A stretch of 64,000 nt of DNA from Pseudomonas jessenii (GTDB taxonomy: Bacteria > Pseudomonadota > Gammaproteobacteria > Pseudomonadales > Pseudomonadaceae): NCBI RefSeq assembly GCF_002236115.1, contig NZ_NIWT01000001.1, positions 248,001-312,000 on the forward strand, in the 5' to 3' direction. The notes under the pieces are model-generated. The model did not search any database, was not told where the DNA came from, and saw nothing but the letters and a program-made list of their open reading frames with translations. Shown one piece after another: positions 40,373 to 50,362 of this stretch (position 1 is the first letter of the stretch; every line of letters begins with the position of its first letter). The position numbers and the translations under genes are program-made.

Positions 40373-41788
40373 TTATTGAGATTCGACAATCCCCAGCGCC
40401 ACCATCTTCTTGTACAACGTCGACCGCCCCAGCCCCAGCCGCGCCGCCGCATCAACCACCTTGCCCCCGCATTGCGCGAGGGTGGTTTCGATCAATTGCC
40501 GATCAAATCGCTCCCGCGCCACACTGAACGTCTCGTGGGCAAGCGGTTCGATGGTCAAGGGCGCCACGCGTTCCACCGGTATGAATGTACCGATCGCCCC
40601 GCGGATGTCCGCCACCGTCAGGCGCAAATCATCACTGAGCAGCGCGGCCCGCTCCAGCACATTGCGCAGCTCCCGGATGTTCCCCGGCCAGGCGTGTTGC
40701 CCCAGCAGTTCCAGGGCTTCGTGGTGCAATTCATGCTGGCTGCGCAGTTCTTCGAGAATGGCCTCACTGAGCGCCGGCACGTCATCGAGGCGGTCACGCA
40801 GGGGCGGAACCTGGATCGGCAGCACGTTGAGCCGGTAGTACAAGTCGGCGCGGAATTCGCCGCGCTTGATCGCGGCTTCCAGGTCCGTAGAGGTCGCGGC
40901 GATCACCCGCACATCGCTCTGGATCACTTCGTTGGAGCCCACCGGCTCGAATTCCTTTTCCTGCAGCACACGCAGCAGTTTGCTTTGCAGGGGCAGCGGC
41001 ATGTCACCGATTTCGTCGAGGAACAACGTGCCGCCCTGAGCGATCTGCAATTTGCCGGCGCGGCCCTTGCGGTCGGCACCGGTAAACGCGCCTGGGGCGG
41101 TGCCGAAGAATTCGGCCTCCAGCAGCGATTCGGGAATCGCCGCGCTGTTGATACTGACAAACGCCTTGTGCGCGCGGGGCGAGGCGTTGTGGATCGCCTG
41201 GGCCAGCAACTCCTTGCCGGTGCCGGTCTCGCCGAGCAGCAATACCGGCGATTCGGTGCTCGCACTGCGCCGGGCGCGGCGTTTGACTTCCAGGCTGGCG
41301 GCGCTGGTGCCGATGAAGTGGGCGAAGTTGTATCTGGTCTGCCGCGCCCGCAGCAGCGAGCGGGTGGAGGCCAGTTCTTCCTGCATGCTCATGTAGCGCT
41401 TGAGCATCGGCGACAGGCTACGCAACTCGTCGAACAGGGCGAAACCGATGGCGCCGATGACTACGCCGGCATCGTCGTGAATCGGCAGGCGCATGACCAC
41501 CAGCGGTTCTTTGGAGGTGTCTTGCATATCCAGCAGAATCGGCCGGCCGGTGCGCACCACCTCACGCAGCAGGCTGCCGGGGATCACGCTTTCGCAGGGC
41601 TTGCCGATCGCGACTTCGGCCGATGGCAGGCCGAAGCGCCGGGCATAGCGCTCATTCATCCAGACGATGTTGGCATCGCGGTCGACAATCACCGTGCCCT
41701 CGCTTGATTGTTCGATGATTTCGAACAGCGAACGGATCGCCAGCAAGCGAACGCGCTGGTAGTCCTTGAGGCTTTCGGTGGTGTTCAT
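40373..41788 (-). CDS. hbcR: Sigma-54-dependent activator of 3-hydroxybutyrate genes (HbcR-like)
   Basis: A 471-residue enhancer-binding protein: N-terminal PAS domain (IIEQSSEGTVIVDRDANIVWMNERY), AAA+ core with Walker A GETGTGKE, the sigma-54 contact loop GAFTGA, Walker B TLFLDEIGDM, and a C-terminal Fis-type helix-turn-helix (GGKVVDAAARLGLGRSTLYKKM). HbcR is the P. aeruginosa regulator of 3-hydroxybutyrate use; the linked bdhA operon with a -24/-12 promoter supports this name. The ATG at 41788 is chosen over a GTG two codons earlier. Confidence 0.87.
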   Translation of the reverse strand: MNTTESLKDYQRVRLLAIRSLFEIIEQSSEGTVIVDRDANIVWMNERYARRFGLPSAEVAIGKPCESVIPGSLLREVVRTGRPILLDMQDTSKEPLVVMRLPIHDDAGVVIGAIGFALFDELRSLSPMLKRYMSMQEELASTRSLLRARQTRYNFAHFIGTSAASLEVKRRARRSASTESPVLLLGETGTGKELLAQAIHNASPRAHKAFVSINSAAIPESLLEAEFFGTAPGAFTGADRKGRAGKLQIAQGGTLFLDEIGDMPLPLQSKLLRVLQEKEFEPVGSNEVIQSDVRVIAATSTDLEAAIKRGEFRADLYYRLNVLPIQVPPLRDRLDDVPALSEAILEELRSQHELHHEALELLGQHAWPGNIRELRNVLERAALLSDDLRLTVADIRGAIGTFIPVERVAPLTIEPLAHETFSVARERFDRQLIETTLAQCGGKVVDAAARLGLGRSTLYKKMVALGIVESQ

Positions 41789-41828
41789 GGACACTGATCC
41801 TGATTGTGTATTGCTTGTGGTGGCCTCA

Positions 41829-41898
41829 TCGCGAGCAAGCTCGCTCCCACAGTTGATCTGTGTCGTTCACAAATCCCCTGTGGGAGCGAGCTTGCTCC
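41829..41898. repeat. REPIN with degenerate right arm
   Basis: The left REP is intact; the right copy reads GGGAGCGAGCTTGCTCCGGG and loses the final palindrome bases, suggesting decay. Confidence 0.85.
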
Positions 41899-41942
41899 GG
41901 GCGGCGTTCCGACGATGGCCGCGATGCGGTCTAACAGTCAGA

Positions 41943-43520
41943 TTATGCCTGCCCCAACATCGCCGCCGCCAACAGCTCCTTGGTGTACGGATGCTGCGGT
42001 GAGTCAAACACCTCATGGCTGGCGCCGCGTTCCACCACTTTTCCGTCCTTGATCACGATCATGTCGTGGGCCAGGGCGCGCACCACTGCCAGATCATGAC
42101 TGATGAACAGATAGGTCAATCCGTACTTTTCCTGAAGCTGACGGAGCAGGGCGACCACTTGTTTTTGCACCGTGCGGTCCAGCGCCGAGGTTGGTTCGTC
42201 GAGCAGGATCAGTGCCGGTTTCAGCACCAGCGCCCGGGCGATGGCGATACGTTGACGCTGCCCGCCAGAGAACTCGTGGGGATAGCGATGGCGACTTTGG
42301 GGGTCAAGGCCGACTTCGTTCAGTGCCCGGATCACTTCGGCATTGCACTCTTCAGTGCTCAACTGGCTGTGCACTTCCAGGCCTTCGCTGATGATCTGCG
42401 CAACCGACATCCGCGGGCTGAGGCTGCCGAAAGGGTCCTGGAACACCACCTGCATCTTCTTGCGCCACGGCCGTAGCTGTTTTTGCGTCAGGCCGTCCAG
42501 CGCCTGGCCTTGAAAGCGAATACCGCCTTCGGAGTCGAGCAAACGCAGGATCGCCTGGCCAAGGGTGGACTTTCCCGAACCGGACTCGCCGACGATGCCC
42601 AGGGTCTTGCCGCGTTGGATATTCAGGCTGATGCCATCCACTGCACGCAGCCAGGTCTTGCGCTGAAACAGGCCACCACCGACGGGAAACCGCACCTGCA
42701 GGTTGTCCACCTCCAGTACGTTTTCGCGCTCGTCCCGGGGCAAGGCTTCGCCCTCGGGTTCGGCGTGCAGCAGTATGCAGCTATAAGGGTGCCTGGGTTC
42801 GGTGAACAGGGTTTCGCACGGCGCCTGCTCGACGATTTCCCCGCCCTTCATCACGCACACGCGCTGGGCGATGCTGCGCACCAGATTGAGGTCATGGCTG
42901 ATCAGTAGCAGCGACATGCCCAGCCGCTGTTGGAGGGATTTGAGCAGCAGCAGGATTTTGCGCTGCACCGTCACATCCAGCGCGGTGGTCGGTTCGTCGG
43001 CAATCAGCAGTTCCGGTTCACACGCCAGGGCCATGGCGATCATCACCCGCTGGCGCTGTCCGCCAGACAATTGATGGGGATAGGCCTTGAGGCGCTCTTC
43101 GGGTTTCTGGATGCCTACCAGATGCAACAATTCGAGGATCCGCGCTTGCGCCGCCTTGCCCGCCAGGCCTTTGTGCACCAGCAAGGTTTCACCGATCTGT
43201 TTTTCGATGCTGTGCAGCGGGTTGAGGGAGGTCATCGGCTCCTGGAAGATCATCGCGATGCGATTGCCGCGCAGTTTGCGCAACTTGCCGGCATCGGCGC
43301 CCACCAGTTCCTGGCCGCGATAGCGGATGCTGCCTGTCGTCTCGGTATCGGTTTGCGGCAGCAGTTGCAGGATTGAGTGGGCCGTCACCGACTTGCCCGA
43401 GCCCGATTCGCCCACCAGCGCCAGGCATTCGCCGGGGCGGATGTCCAGGCACAGATTGCGCACCACGGTCTGGCCGCTGAAGGCCACGCTGAGGTCACGG
43501 ATTTCGATCAGGTTGGTCAT
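41943..43520 (-). CDS. yejF: Peptide ABC transporter ATP-binding protein YejF
   Basis: A 525-residue double ATPase: two ABC cassettes, each with Walker A GESGSGKS, signatures LSGGQRQR and FSGGQRQR, and [14 protein letters not shown] / [14 protein letters not shown]alker B regions. It energises the YejBE permease for peptide (and microcin C-type) uptake. The ATG at 43520 has a GGATGTTGAT ribosome site; a TTG start at 43550 overlapping the yejE stop is also possible. Last gene of the yejABEF operon. Confidence 0.93.
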   Translation of the reverse strand: MTNLIEIRDLSVAFSGQTVVRNLCLDIRPGECLALVGESGSGKSVTAHSILQLLPQTDTETTGSIRYRGQELVGADAGKLRKLRGNRIAMIFQEPMTSLNPLHSIEKQIGETLLVHKGLAGKAAQARILELLHLVGIQKPEERLKAYPHQLSGGQRQRVMIAMALACEPELLIADEPTTALDVTVQRKILLLLKSLQQRLGMSLLLISHDLNLVRSIAQRVCVMKGGEIVEQAPCETLFTEPRHPYSCILLHAEPEGEALPRDERENVLEVDNLQVRFPVGGGLFQRKTWLRAVDGISLNIQRGKTLGIVGESGSGKSTLGQAILRLLDSEGGIRFQGQALDGLTQKQLRPWRKKMQVVFQDPFGSLSPRMSVAQIISEGLEVHSQLSTEECNAEVIRALNEVGLDPQSRHRYPHEFSGGQRQRIAIARALVLKPALILLDEPTSALDRTVQKQVVALLRQLQEKYGLTYLFISHDLAVVRALAHDMIVIKDGKVVERGASHEVFDSPQHPYTKELLAAAMLGQA

Positions 43521-43546
43521 ATCAACATCCGCATCAAGATCGGGGG

Positions 43547-44569
43547 TCAAGACCGAGGATCAAAAGCGTCGCGCAGTGCTTCGCCAATGAACACCAGTAA
43601 AGAAAGAATCAGCGCCAGGGTGAAGAACGCCGTCAGTCCCAGCCATGGCGCTTGCAGGTTTTGCTTGCCCTGGCCGATCAGTTCACCCAGGGAAGCGCTG
43701 CCGGCAGGCATGCCGAAGCCGAGGAAGTCCAGCGCCGTCAGGGTGGAAATCGCCCCGGTCAGAATGAACGGCAAGTAGCTCAAGGTCGCGTTCATGGCGT
43801 TGGGCAGAATGTGCCGCACGATGACTTTGCGGTCGGTCAGGCCCAGCGCGCGCGCGGCCTTGACGTATTCCAGGTTGCGCCCGCGCAGGAACTCGGCGCG
43901 CACCACGTCCACCAGGGCCAGCCATGAAAAAAGCGCCATGATTCCCAGCAGCCACCAGAAATTCGGTTCGACGAAGCCCGACAGGATGATCAGCAGGTAC
44001 AGCACCGGCAACCCGGACCACACCTCCAGCAGACGCTGGCCGAGCAAATCCACCCAGCCGCCGTAATAGCCTTGCAGGGCTCCGGCCGCGATGCCGATCA
44101 GGGCACTGACAAAGGTCAGCATCAAGGCAAACAGGATCGACACCCGTGCCCCGAAGATCACCCGGGCCAGGACATCCCGTGCCTGGTCGTCGGTGCCCAG
44201 CCAATTGACGCTGGAGGGTGGGCTGGGGGCAGGCTTGTTCAGGTCGTAGTTGGGGGTGTCGTCACTGAACGGAATCGGTGGAAACAGCAACCAGCCGCCG
44301 TCCTTCTTGATCAGTTTCTGCACGTAGTCGCTGCGGTAGTCGGCCTGGAACGGCAGTTGCCCGCCGAAGGCCTGTTCGGTGTGGCGCTTGAAGACCGGGA
44401 AATACCACTGGCCCTGATAGCTGACCATCAGCGGTTTGTCGTTGGCGATCAGTTCGCCGCCCAGGGTTATCAGGAACAGGCCGACAAACAACCAGAGCGA
44501 CCACCAGCCCCGACGGTTTTTCTTGAAGCGCTCGAAGCGGCGACGCGCCAGCGGTGAAAGCTTGAGCAT
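43547..44569 (-). CDS. yejE: Peptide ABC transporter permease YejE
   Basis: A 340-residue inner membrane permease. One N-terminal helix is followed by a periplasmic segment, then the five-helix core with the permease EAA-type loop (RALGLTDRKVIVRHILPNAM). The long insert between helix 1 and the core (QGQWYFPVFKRHTEQAFGG) is typical of YejE. It shares one base with yejB. Confidence 0.94.
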   Translation of the reverse strand: MLKLSPLARRRFERFKKNRRGWWSLWLFVGLFLITLGGELIANDKPLMVSYQGQWYFPVFKRHTEQAFGGQLPFQADYRSDYVQKLIKKDGGWLLFPPIPFSDDTPNYDLNKPAPSPPSSVNWLGTDDQARDVLARVIFGARVSILFALMLTFVSALIGIAAGALQGYYGGWVDLLGQRLLEVWSGLPVLYLLIILSGFVEPNFWWLLGIMALFSWLALVDVVRAEFLRGRNLEYVKAARALGLTDRKVIVRHILPNAMNATLSYLPFILTGAISTLTALDFLGFGMPAGSASLGELIGQGKQNLQAPWLGLTAFFTLALILSLLVFIGEALRDAFDPRS

Positions 44570-45630
44570 CAGGCGTTCCTCGCGGCGAAGTCGATACGCG
44601 GGTCGACCAGGGTGTAGCAGAGGTCGCCGACCAGTTTTATCAGAAGGCCAAACAAGGTGAAGATGAACAGCGAGCCGAACACCACCGGATAGTCCCGGGA
44701 TACTGCCGCTTCGTAGCTCATGCGGCCGAGACCGTCGAGGGAGAAGATCACCTCGATCAGCAGGGAACCGGCAAAAAACACACTGATGAACGCCTGGGGA
44801 ATGCCCGACACCACCAGCAGCATGGCGTTGCGGAACACGTGCCCGTAGAGCACCCGTCGTTCACTCAAGCCCTTGGCCCTGGCGGTGACTACGTACTGGC
44901 GGGTGATTTCATTGAGGAACGAGTTCTTGGTCAGGATGGTCAGCGTGGCGAATCCGCCGATCACCAGGGCGGTCACGGGCAACACCAGATGCCAGAAGTA
45001 GTCGGCCACCTTGCCAAGGGTCGACAGCGATTCGAAGTTGTCCGAGACCAGCCCGCGGACCGGAAACCAGTTCAGCGAAGTGCCACCGGCAAAGATCACG
45101 ATCAGGAACATCGCAAACAGGAACGCCGGCATGGCATAGCCAATGATGATCGCGGTACTGCTCCAGATGTCGAATTGGCTGCCATGGTGCACGGCCTTGC
45201 GGATGCCCAGGGGAATCGACACCAGGTAGGTGATCAGCGTCGCCCAGAGTCCGAGGGAAATGGTCACGGGCATTTTTTCGAGGATCAGGTCGGTGACGGT
45301 GGCGCCGCGGAAGAAACTTTTGCCGAAGTCCAGGCGCGCGTAGCTGGTGAGCATTAGCCAGAGGCGTTCGTGGGCCGGTTTGTCGAAGCCGTACTGTTTT
45401 TCAATGTCCTTGATCAACTGCGGGTCGAGCCCGCGACTGGCCCGTGATTTGCCGCTCATGGACTCGCCGGAACCGCCGCCAACCGCGGCGCCGCCAATGC
45501 CTTGCAGGTGCGCGATGGCCTGTTCGACCGGCCCGCCCGGCGCGGCCTGGACGATGACAAAGTTGACCAGGAGAATAATCACCAGCGTCGGAATGATCAG
45601 CAGCAGACGCCGCAATATGTAAGCCCACAT
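44569..45630 (-). CDS. yejB: Peptide ABC transporter permease YejB
   Basis: A 353-residue inner membrane permease starting [23 protein letters not shown]..., with six hydrophobic segments and the permease loop [20 protein letters not shown]. The start at 45630 shares one base with the yejA stop, so it is translationally coupled; the longer open frame is rejected. Confidence 0.94.
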   Translation of the reverse strand: MWAYILRRLLLIIPTLVIILLVNFVIVQAAPGGPVEQAIAHLQGIGGAAVGGGSGESMSGKSRASRGLDPQLIKDIEKQYGFDKPAHERLWLMLTSYARLDFGKSFFRGATVTDLILEKMPVTISLGLWATLITYLVSIPLGIRKAVHHGSQFDIWSSTAIIIGYAMPAFLFAMFLIVIFAGGTSLNWFPVRGLVSDNFESLSTLGKVADYFWHLVLPVTALVIGGFATLTILTKNSFLNEITRQYVVTARAKGLSERRVLYGHVFRNAMLLVVSGIPQAFISVFFAGSLLIEVIFSLDGLGRMSYEAAVSRDYPVVFGSLFIFTLFGLLIKLVGDLCYTLVDPRIDFAARNA

Positions 45631-47498
45631 CAGTGCGGCCCTCCGGGTTTGCCTCGGCTGATACGCTCGGCCGTCATCTGTTGGTTGGTCAATGGCGTGG
45701 TGCTCATCTCCCACCAACTCTCGATGGCTTCGTCATTACTCGCTTGCACGTTCGGGATGCCGAAGCGGTTCCACCACACCGTTGAGGTGCCCGGCGGGTA
45801 ATAGTTGGGAATCCAGTAGTAATTCCATTGCAGCACCCGGTCCAGGGCATGGGCGTAATGCAACATGTCAGCCTGGGTATTGGCGCGGATCAGCCCGGTG
45901 ATCAGGGTGTCCACCGCCGGGTTCTGCAACACCATGTAGTTGTTGGAGCCAGGGTCGGTGGCCGCCTCCGAACCGAAGTAATTGACCAGTTCGCCCCCCG
46001 GAGAGGTGGTGACCGGGTAGCCGGTGACGATCATGTCGTAGTCGCGGCTCATCAGGCGATTGACGTACTGGGACGAGTCGATGCGGCGGATGTTCAGGTC
46101 GATGCCGATCTGTTTCAGCGTGCGTTTATAGGGCAACAGCAGGCGGTCCATGCCGTTTTGACTGACCAGGAACGTGAAGCTCAGCGGTTCGCCGTGGGCA
46201 TTGACCAGTTGGTCGCCATCGGGTTTCCAGCCGGCCTGTTCGAGCAAGTCCAGGGCCTGCAACTGCTTGTCACGAATCACGCCGCTGCCATCGGTCTTCG
46301 GCGCCTCGAACACCTGGGTGAAGACCTCGTCGGGAATCTGCCCGCGCAGCGGTTCGAGAATCGCCCGCTCACCGGCATCCGGCAGTTGCCGGGCCGCGAG
46401 ATCGGTATTGGAAAAAAAGCTCTGCTGGCGGATGTACATGTCGCGCATCATCTGCCGGTTGCTCCACTCGAAGTCCCACAGCATCACCAGCGCCTGGCGC
46501 ACGCGACGGTCCTGGAACAGGGGCTTTTGCAGATTGAACACAAAACCCTGGGCCGGTTGCGGCGCCTCTGTGGCGAGGTGGGCTTTTTGCAGGCGACCAT
46601 CGCTCAGGGCCGGGCTTTCGTAGCCGATGGAGTAAGCGGTGGCGGAAAATTCCCGGTTGTAGTCATAGGCGCCCCCGCGCAGGACCTGGCGCGCCACGTC
46701 GGTATCGCCGAAGTATTCGATGCTGAAATGATCGAAGTTGTACAGGCCACGGCTGACCGGCAGATCCTTGCCCCACCAATCGGGGTTGCGCTCGAAGGTG
46801 ATGCTGCGCCCCGAATCGATCTTGCCGACTGTATAGGGACCGCTGCCCAACGGCGCTTCATAGCCGCCGCCACCGGCGAAATCGCGGCTCTTCCACCAGT
46901 GTTCGGGAAACACCGGCAAGGTTGCGATATCCAGGGGCAGGGTGCGATTTTCGTTGTTCTTGAAATCAAAGCGGATGGTCAGTGGCGATTCCACTTCGAC
47001 GCTTTTGACGTCGGCGAATTGGGTTCGGTAGCGCAGGCTGCCCTGGGTCATCAGCAGGTCGAAGGTGTAGCGCACGTCTTGGGCGGTAATCGGTTTGCCA
47101 TCGGCAAAACGCGCCTTGGGGTTGAGGTAAAAGCGCAGAGACAGGCCGTCCTCTGAGCGCTCCATCTTCTCAGCCACCAGACCGTAAACGGTATAAGGCT
47201 CGTCCAGCGAGCGTTGGGCCAGTGGCGAGTAGATCAAGCCGTCAATCTGTGTAACGCCGATGCCTTTGTCGATGTAAGGCAAAACATGGTCGAACTGCCC
47301 GATTTCGATCGCCGAGCGCCGCATCGTGCCACCCTTGGGGGCCTGCGGGTTGGTGTAGGCGAAATGACTGAAGCCGGGAGGGTATTTCGCCGGTTCGCCG
47401 TACACGGTCATTGCCGGTTGCGGTGCCGCATGCACGCCCGAGGCACCCATCAGCAGGGCCACGGCCGTGAACAGCAAAGTAGGGAAAGCCAGTCGCAT
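45630..47498 (-). CDS. yejA: Peptide ABC transporter substrate-binding protein YejA
   Basis: A 622-residue periplasmic binding protein of the family 5 (peptide/nickel) type, with a signal peptide ending HAAPQ. The mature start has [25 protein letters not shown], typical of YejA, and a long lobe structure follows ([20 protein letters not shown]). It captures short peptides for YejBEF. First gene of the operon. Confidence 0.94.
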   Translation of the reverse strand: MRLAFPTLLFTAVALLMGASGVHAAPQPAMTVYGEPAKYPPGFSHFAYTNPQAPKGGTMRRSAIEIGQFDHVLPYIDKGIGVTQIDGLIYSPLAQRSLDEPYTVYGLVAEKMERSEDGLSLRFYLNPKARFADGKPITAQDVRYTFDLLMTQGSLRYRTQFADVKSVEVESPLTIRFDFKNNENRTLPLDIATLPVFPEHWWKSRDFAGGGGYEAPLGSGPYTVGKIDSGRSITFERNPDWWGKDLPVSRGLYNFDHFSIEYFGDTDVARQVLRGGAYDYNREFSATAYSIGYESPALSDGRLQKAHLATEAPQPAQGFVFNLQKPLFQDRRVRQALVMLWDFEWSNRQMMRDMYIRQQSFFSNTDLAARQLPDAGERAILEPLRGQIPDEVFTQVFEAPKTDGSGVIRDKQLQALDLLEQAGWKPDGDQLVNAHGEPLSFTFLVSQNGMDRLLLPYKRTLKQIGIDLNIRRIDSSQYVNRLMSRDYDMIVTGYPVTTSPGGELVNYFGSEAATDPGSNNYMVLQNPAVDTLITGLIRANTQADMLHYAHALDRVLQWNYYWIPNYYPPGTSTVWWNRFGIPNVQASNDEAIESWWEMSTTPLTNQQMTAERISRGKPGGPH

Positions 47499-47584
47499 TG
47501 TCAGCCTTAGAGCCGGAGGTCGTTAACGACAATTTGTACGCTAGCGGCGCGTCCCTCGCCAGCCGTATTGCGCGTTGAAAACAC

Positions 47585-47610
47585 AACGGCCCACCAATAG
47601 GCGGGCCGTT
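47585..47610 (-). terminator. Hairpin terminator after the second parvulin gene
   Basis: AACGGCCC and GGGCCGTT form an 8-bp stem with a 10-base loop; on the minus strand it is followed by GTGTTTTC. It lies 23 bases after the parvulin stop and upstream of yejA. Confidence 0.7.
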
Positions 47611-47632
47611 GAGTGAATAGCTCAAGCGTCGA

Positions 47633-47914
47633 TCAGTCCTGACGGCTGGTCACTTCCAGCAGGTGGAAACCGAACTGGGTCTTGACCGGGCCCTGGACCA
47701 CGTTGAGCGGTGCGCTGAAGACCACGGTGTCGAATTCCTTGACCATCTGGCCCGGACCGAACGAACCCAGGTCACCGCCCTGGCGGCTGGAAGGGCAGGT
47801 GGAGTTTGCCTTGGCAACTTCGGCGAAATCGGCGCCAGCCTCGATTTGGGCCTTGAGTTCGTTGCACTTGGCTTCGGAGGCAACAAGGATGTGACGGGCA
47901 GTGGCTTTAGCCAT
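47633..47914 (-). CDS. ppiC: Small parvulin-type peptidyl-prolyl isomerase (PpiC)
   Basis: A 93-residue cytoplasmic parvulin. It starts MAKATARHILVASEAKCNEL and contains STCPSSRQGGDLGSFGPGQMV and FGFHLLEV. A strong AAAGGAGT ribosome site precedes the ATG. It is closer to E. coli PpiC than the paralogue at 32682-32957 in its N-terminus. Single-gene unit with its own terminator. Confidence 0.95.
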   Translation of the reverse strand: MAKATARHILVASEAKCNELKAQIEAGADFAEVAKANSTCPSSRQGGDLGSFGPGQMVKEFDTVVFSAPLNVVQGPVKTQFGFHLLEVTSRQD

Positions 47915-48020
47915 GGGAAAATACTCCTTTCAATACTCGATAAAGTGCTGAGCCTACCGGATTCAGTGAGCTATTTCTCCTCAAAGTTCCGTTCCACGCA
48001 GGATCCGCGGCAGTCGCACC

Positions 48021-48908
48021 TCAAAGGCCGGCGTCCCTCAAGCGCCTGGCGTGCTGGACATACAGTTCAATCGGGTTGACACCTTTACGCAGTTGACCGG
48101 CCGGCTGGCCAATGGTGTCCAGATGATCCAGTGAATAGTCGGACCGGATAACCGTTCCCAGATGGGAGCTGAAACGACCGACCAACCCGTCGTTCTGCTC
48201 GCTTTCCGTGACGAAATAACCGGAAAGGGCTCGGCAGAAGACGTTGAACGGATCGAGCGCATAAAGCCCTTCTTGGAGCGTATTCGGCGGCAGCACGCCG
48301 CTCCACGAGTAGTAATGAACACCGTTGACCCGTTCGCACCCCTTGCCACCCCAGGTGGCAGGTAGTCCTTGTGGGTATTTGTCGTTGAATGCGCCTACGC
48401 CTTCGGTGGTCAGCGCGTTGAGGGCGGCAATGGCGTTCCGCGGTAGATACTGATTGTCGCTTAATGCCGCGAGGAAGTCGGCGAACAGGGTCACCACTGT
48501 CTCGGCCACATGTTCCGGCAGGCAGCCCGGTGTCAATGCCTTGCGCAGGAAGTCGGCCAGTTCCGAACCATGGTTCGGCCCGCTGACGGAGGTGACCGAT
48601 GCCACGCTGTGTGGCGCAATCGCTGCGGCATAACGTGCGGTCAGTGCGCCCTGGCTATGACCTATGAGGTTGACTTTGTGTGCACCGGTTCCTTCCAGTA
48701 CCCGCTCGATCTGAGCGAGCAATTGGTCTCCGCGTACCTCGTTGTCATGGATGGCCGACAAGTGGGGAACGAACACCCTGGCTCCGGCGTTCCTCAGCGC
48801 CTGCCTGATGTCGTGAAAGAGCTCGAACTTGCCGATTCTTTCGAAGCCGAAAAGGCCGTGGACCAGCAGTATTGGGTAACAAGTGCTTGCATTCCTTTGC
48901 ATGTTCAT
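48021..48908 (-). CDS. Triacylglycerol lipase (family I.1/I.2-like alpha/beta hydrolase)
   Basis: A 295-residue lipase. YPILLVHGLFGFERIG (oxyanion loop), the nucleophile elbow GHSQG, YPQGLPATWGGKGCERVNGVHYYSWSG and DGLVGRFSSHLG...YSLDHLD align well with the secreted Pseudomonas lipase LipA. Unlike LipA it has no signal peptide: the HG motif begins about 17 residues from the start. The cysteine of the GTCSSHLG block is replaced (GRFSSHLG), so the LipA disulfide is absent. No lipase foldase gene lies next to it. It may be cytoplasmic or exported another way. The 329 bases upstream hold no gene that I can see. Confidence 0.88.
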   Translation of the reverse strand: MNMQRNASTCYPILLVHGLFGFERIGKFELFHDIRQALRNAGARVFVPHLSAIHDNEVRGDQLLAQIERVLEGTGAHKVNLIGHSQGALTARYAAAIAPHSVASVTSVSGPNHGSELADFLRKALTPGCLPEHVAETVVTLFADFLAALSDNQYLPRNAIAALNALTTEGVGAFNDKYPQGLPATWGGKGCERVNGVHYYSWSGVLPPNTLQEGLYALDPFNVFCRALSGYFVTESEQNDGLVGRFSSHLGTVIRSDYSLDHLDTIGQPAGQLRKGVNPIELYVQHARRLRDAGL

Positions 48909-49237
48909 ACCTTTACGCAGAAGTTCATTGGGGCTGCATGGCGCTTCACTCTAAAACACTCGAGGTTGGCGCGATGTATGAAAAGTCCGGCGAAACTCGC
49001 GGAAAACGGAATAGAACAAGTGCGAATACCCAAGAGTGGCTGAAGCCTTGGTCGGAATCGTTTGAGGACTTTTCGCGGCAATCAGCTTGCTGCTGATCAA
49101 AGACCTACTTTGCGTGTATCGACTTTCCGAGCGGGTCAGCGTTTGAGGCCGACATCGCGGTTGTTTGCCATGGGGTTAAATAGCGGTCCAGAGCCGGCCA
49201 CCTGTCCGGTGTCTATTCCAGGGAATGGAGCGAATGT

Positions 49238-50302
49238 ATGACTGTTTATGAACCCGATACCTTGAATCTCGTGCAGCAACCATTACCACCTCCCATGCTG
49301 GAGCAGGCGCAAAACGGTGTTCTGAACCCTTCTGACAAAAAAGCCGTCATCAGGGTCCAGCCGTATCCAGACATGACCTGCGGCGACAAATTACTATTGA
49401 GTTGGGCGGGGCTGGATGCCGATGGCTTCGCCTGCAAGCATCAGGTGGCGCGTTTTGTCAGTGAGGAACGGGTCGGCGAGGACATCATCTTTGCTGTAGG
49501 TAGTGCACATATCGCGGCGCTTGAGGGTGGCTCACTGGAAATCGGTTACTCACTCACGAGCACCCGATTTGCCGAGCCCGTGCATTCCCATCGTCTGCAG
49601 CTGAGTGTCGGTGACGTGCAATGCGACCTGTTGCCCGCGACGGTGAACGATGCGGTGGGTACAACGCTTGATCCGGATAGGGTGAAAGAAGGGGCGATCG
49701 TTACGATCAAACCCTATGCGCGCATGGCGGCGGGCGACTGGGTGTTGCTGACCTGGGCGGGCGTTTCGGTCGACTCAAGTTTCAGTGATGCACTCAAGGT
49801 CGAGTCCTTCGCGGTGGGGGACGAACTGTCGTTTTGGGTCAGTCCGGAGTGCATTACGCGGAATCTGGGCTCCTCAGTGTCCGTCGATTATTGCGTCAAG
49901 CAATCAGGGCAGGGGCCCCGTTATTCTGAAGTAACGGCACTGATGATTGGCATCCTGGAGCGCCGACCACTGCAAGCACCCACTGTGCTGGAAGCCGACG
50001 AAGGTTGGGTGGACCTGCATGATGCGCAGGATGGCGTGACCGTCGTCATCGAGAACGCCAGCGCTGAAAAAGGAGAACGGATTTACCTGGAGTGCGACGG
50101 GGAGAAACTCAATCACCATGACGACCGCGAAATAACCAGGGACACCGCTGGCGAGCCGTTGGTGTTCATCGTTCCCTACCCGTTCTGGAGGGAACATCGA
50201 GATTCGGCGATCCGTGTTTCCTATTCAGTCGAGCGCCTTGACGGCACCCGACAGCAATCGGGGGTGACGCTGGTTCAAGTGCAGTCCCTGATGGGACATT
50301 GA
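49238..50302 (+). CDS. Unknown protein of three tandem beta-domain repeats
   Basis: A 354-residue protein with no signal peptide or membrane helix. Three diverged repeats of about 110 residues are visible, each with an aligned core: GDKLLLSWAG (49-58), GDWVLLTWAG (166-175), and a third starting GERIYLECDG (279-288), each preceded by an I-x-V/I-x-P-Y-type strand (VIRVQPYPDM, IVTIKPYARM, VTVVIENASA). The pattern suggests immunoglobulin-like beta sandwiches. I know no function; similar modules occur in larger Pseudomonas surface or toxin-associated proteins, but this is only recollection of pattern. A hairpin follows the stop. Confidence 0.75.
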   Translation: MTVYEPDTLNLVQQPLPPPMLEQAQNGVLNPSDKKAVIRVQPYPDMTCGDKLLLSWAGLDADGFACKHQVARFVSEERVGEDIIFAVGSAHIAALEGGSLEIGYSLTSTRFAEPVHSHRLQLSVGDVQCDLLPATVNDAVGTTLDPDRVKEGAIVTIKPYARMAAGDWVLLTWAGVSVDSSFSDALKVESFAVGDELSFWVSPECITRNLGSSVSVDYCVKQSGQGPRYSEVTALMIGILERRPLQAPTVLEADEGWVDLHDAQDGVTVVIENASAEKGERIYLECDGEKLNHHDDREITRDTAGEPLVFIVPYPFWREHRDSAIRVSYSVERLDGTRQQSGVTLVQVQSLMGH

Positions 50303-50311
50303 TTGCCATTT

Positions 50312-50343
50312 GCCCTCCAGTCTTTCCATGAAGGCCGGAGGGC
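50312..50343. terminator. Bidirectional hairpin between convergent genes
   Basis: GCCCTCC and GGAGGGC pair around an 18-base loop between the convergent three-repeat protein and DAHP synthase genes. There is no long T run, so activity is uncertain. Confidence 0.45.
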
Positions 50344-50362
50344 GTACGGATGATACCGATTA

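Noticed and set aside
43521..43550. TTG start of yejF overlapping the yejE stop
   Set aside because: The ATG at 43520 has a better ribosome site and gives the standard N-terminus; the overlap is tempting but not decisive.
45828..47156. 442-residue plus-strand frame opposite yejA
   Set aside because: Shadow of yejA with no motif.
48909..49237. Gene-free 329-base stretch between lipase and the three-repeat protein
   Set aside because: Short frames and a small hairpin (ATCAGC/GCTGAT near 49080) were seen, but nothing with coding or RNA-gene character.
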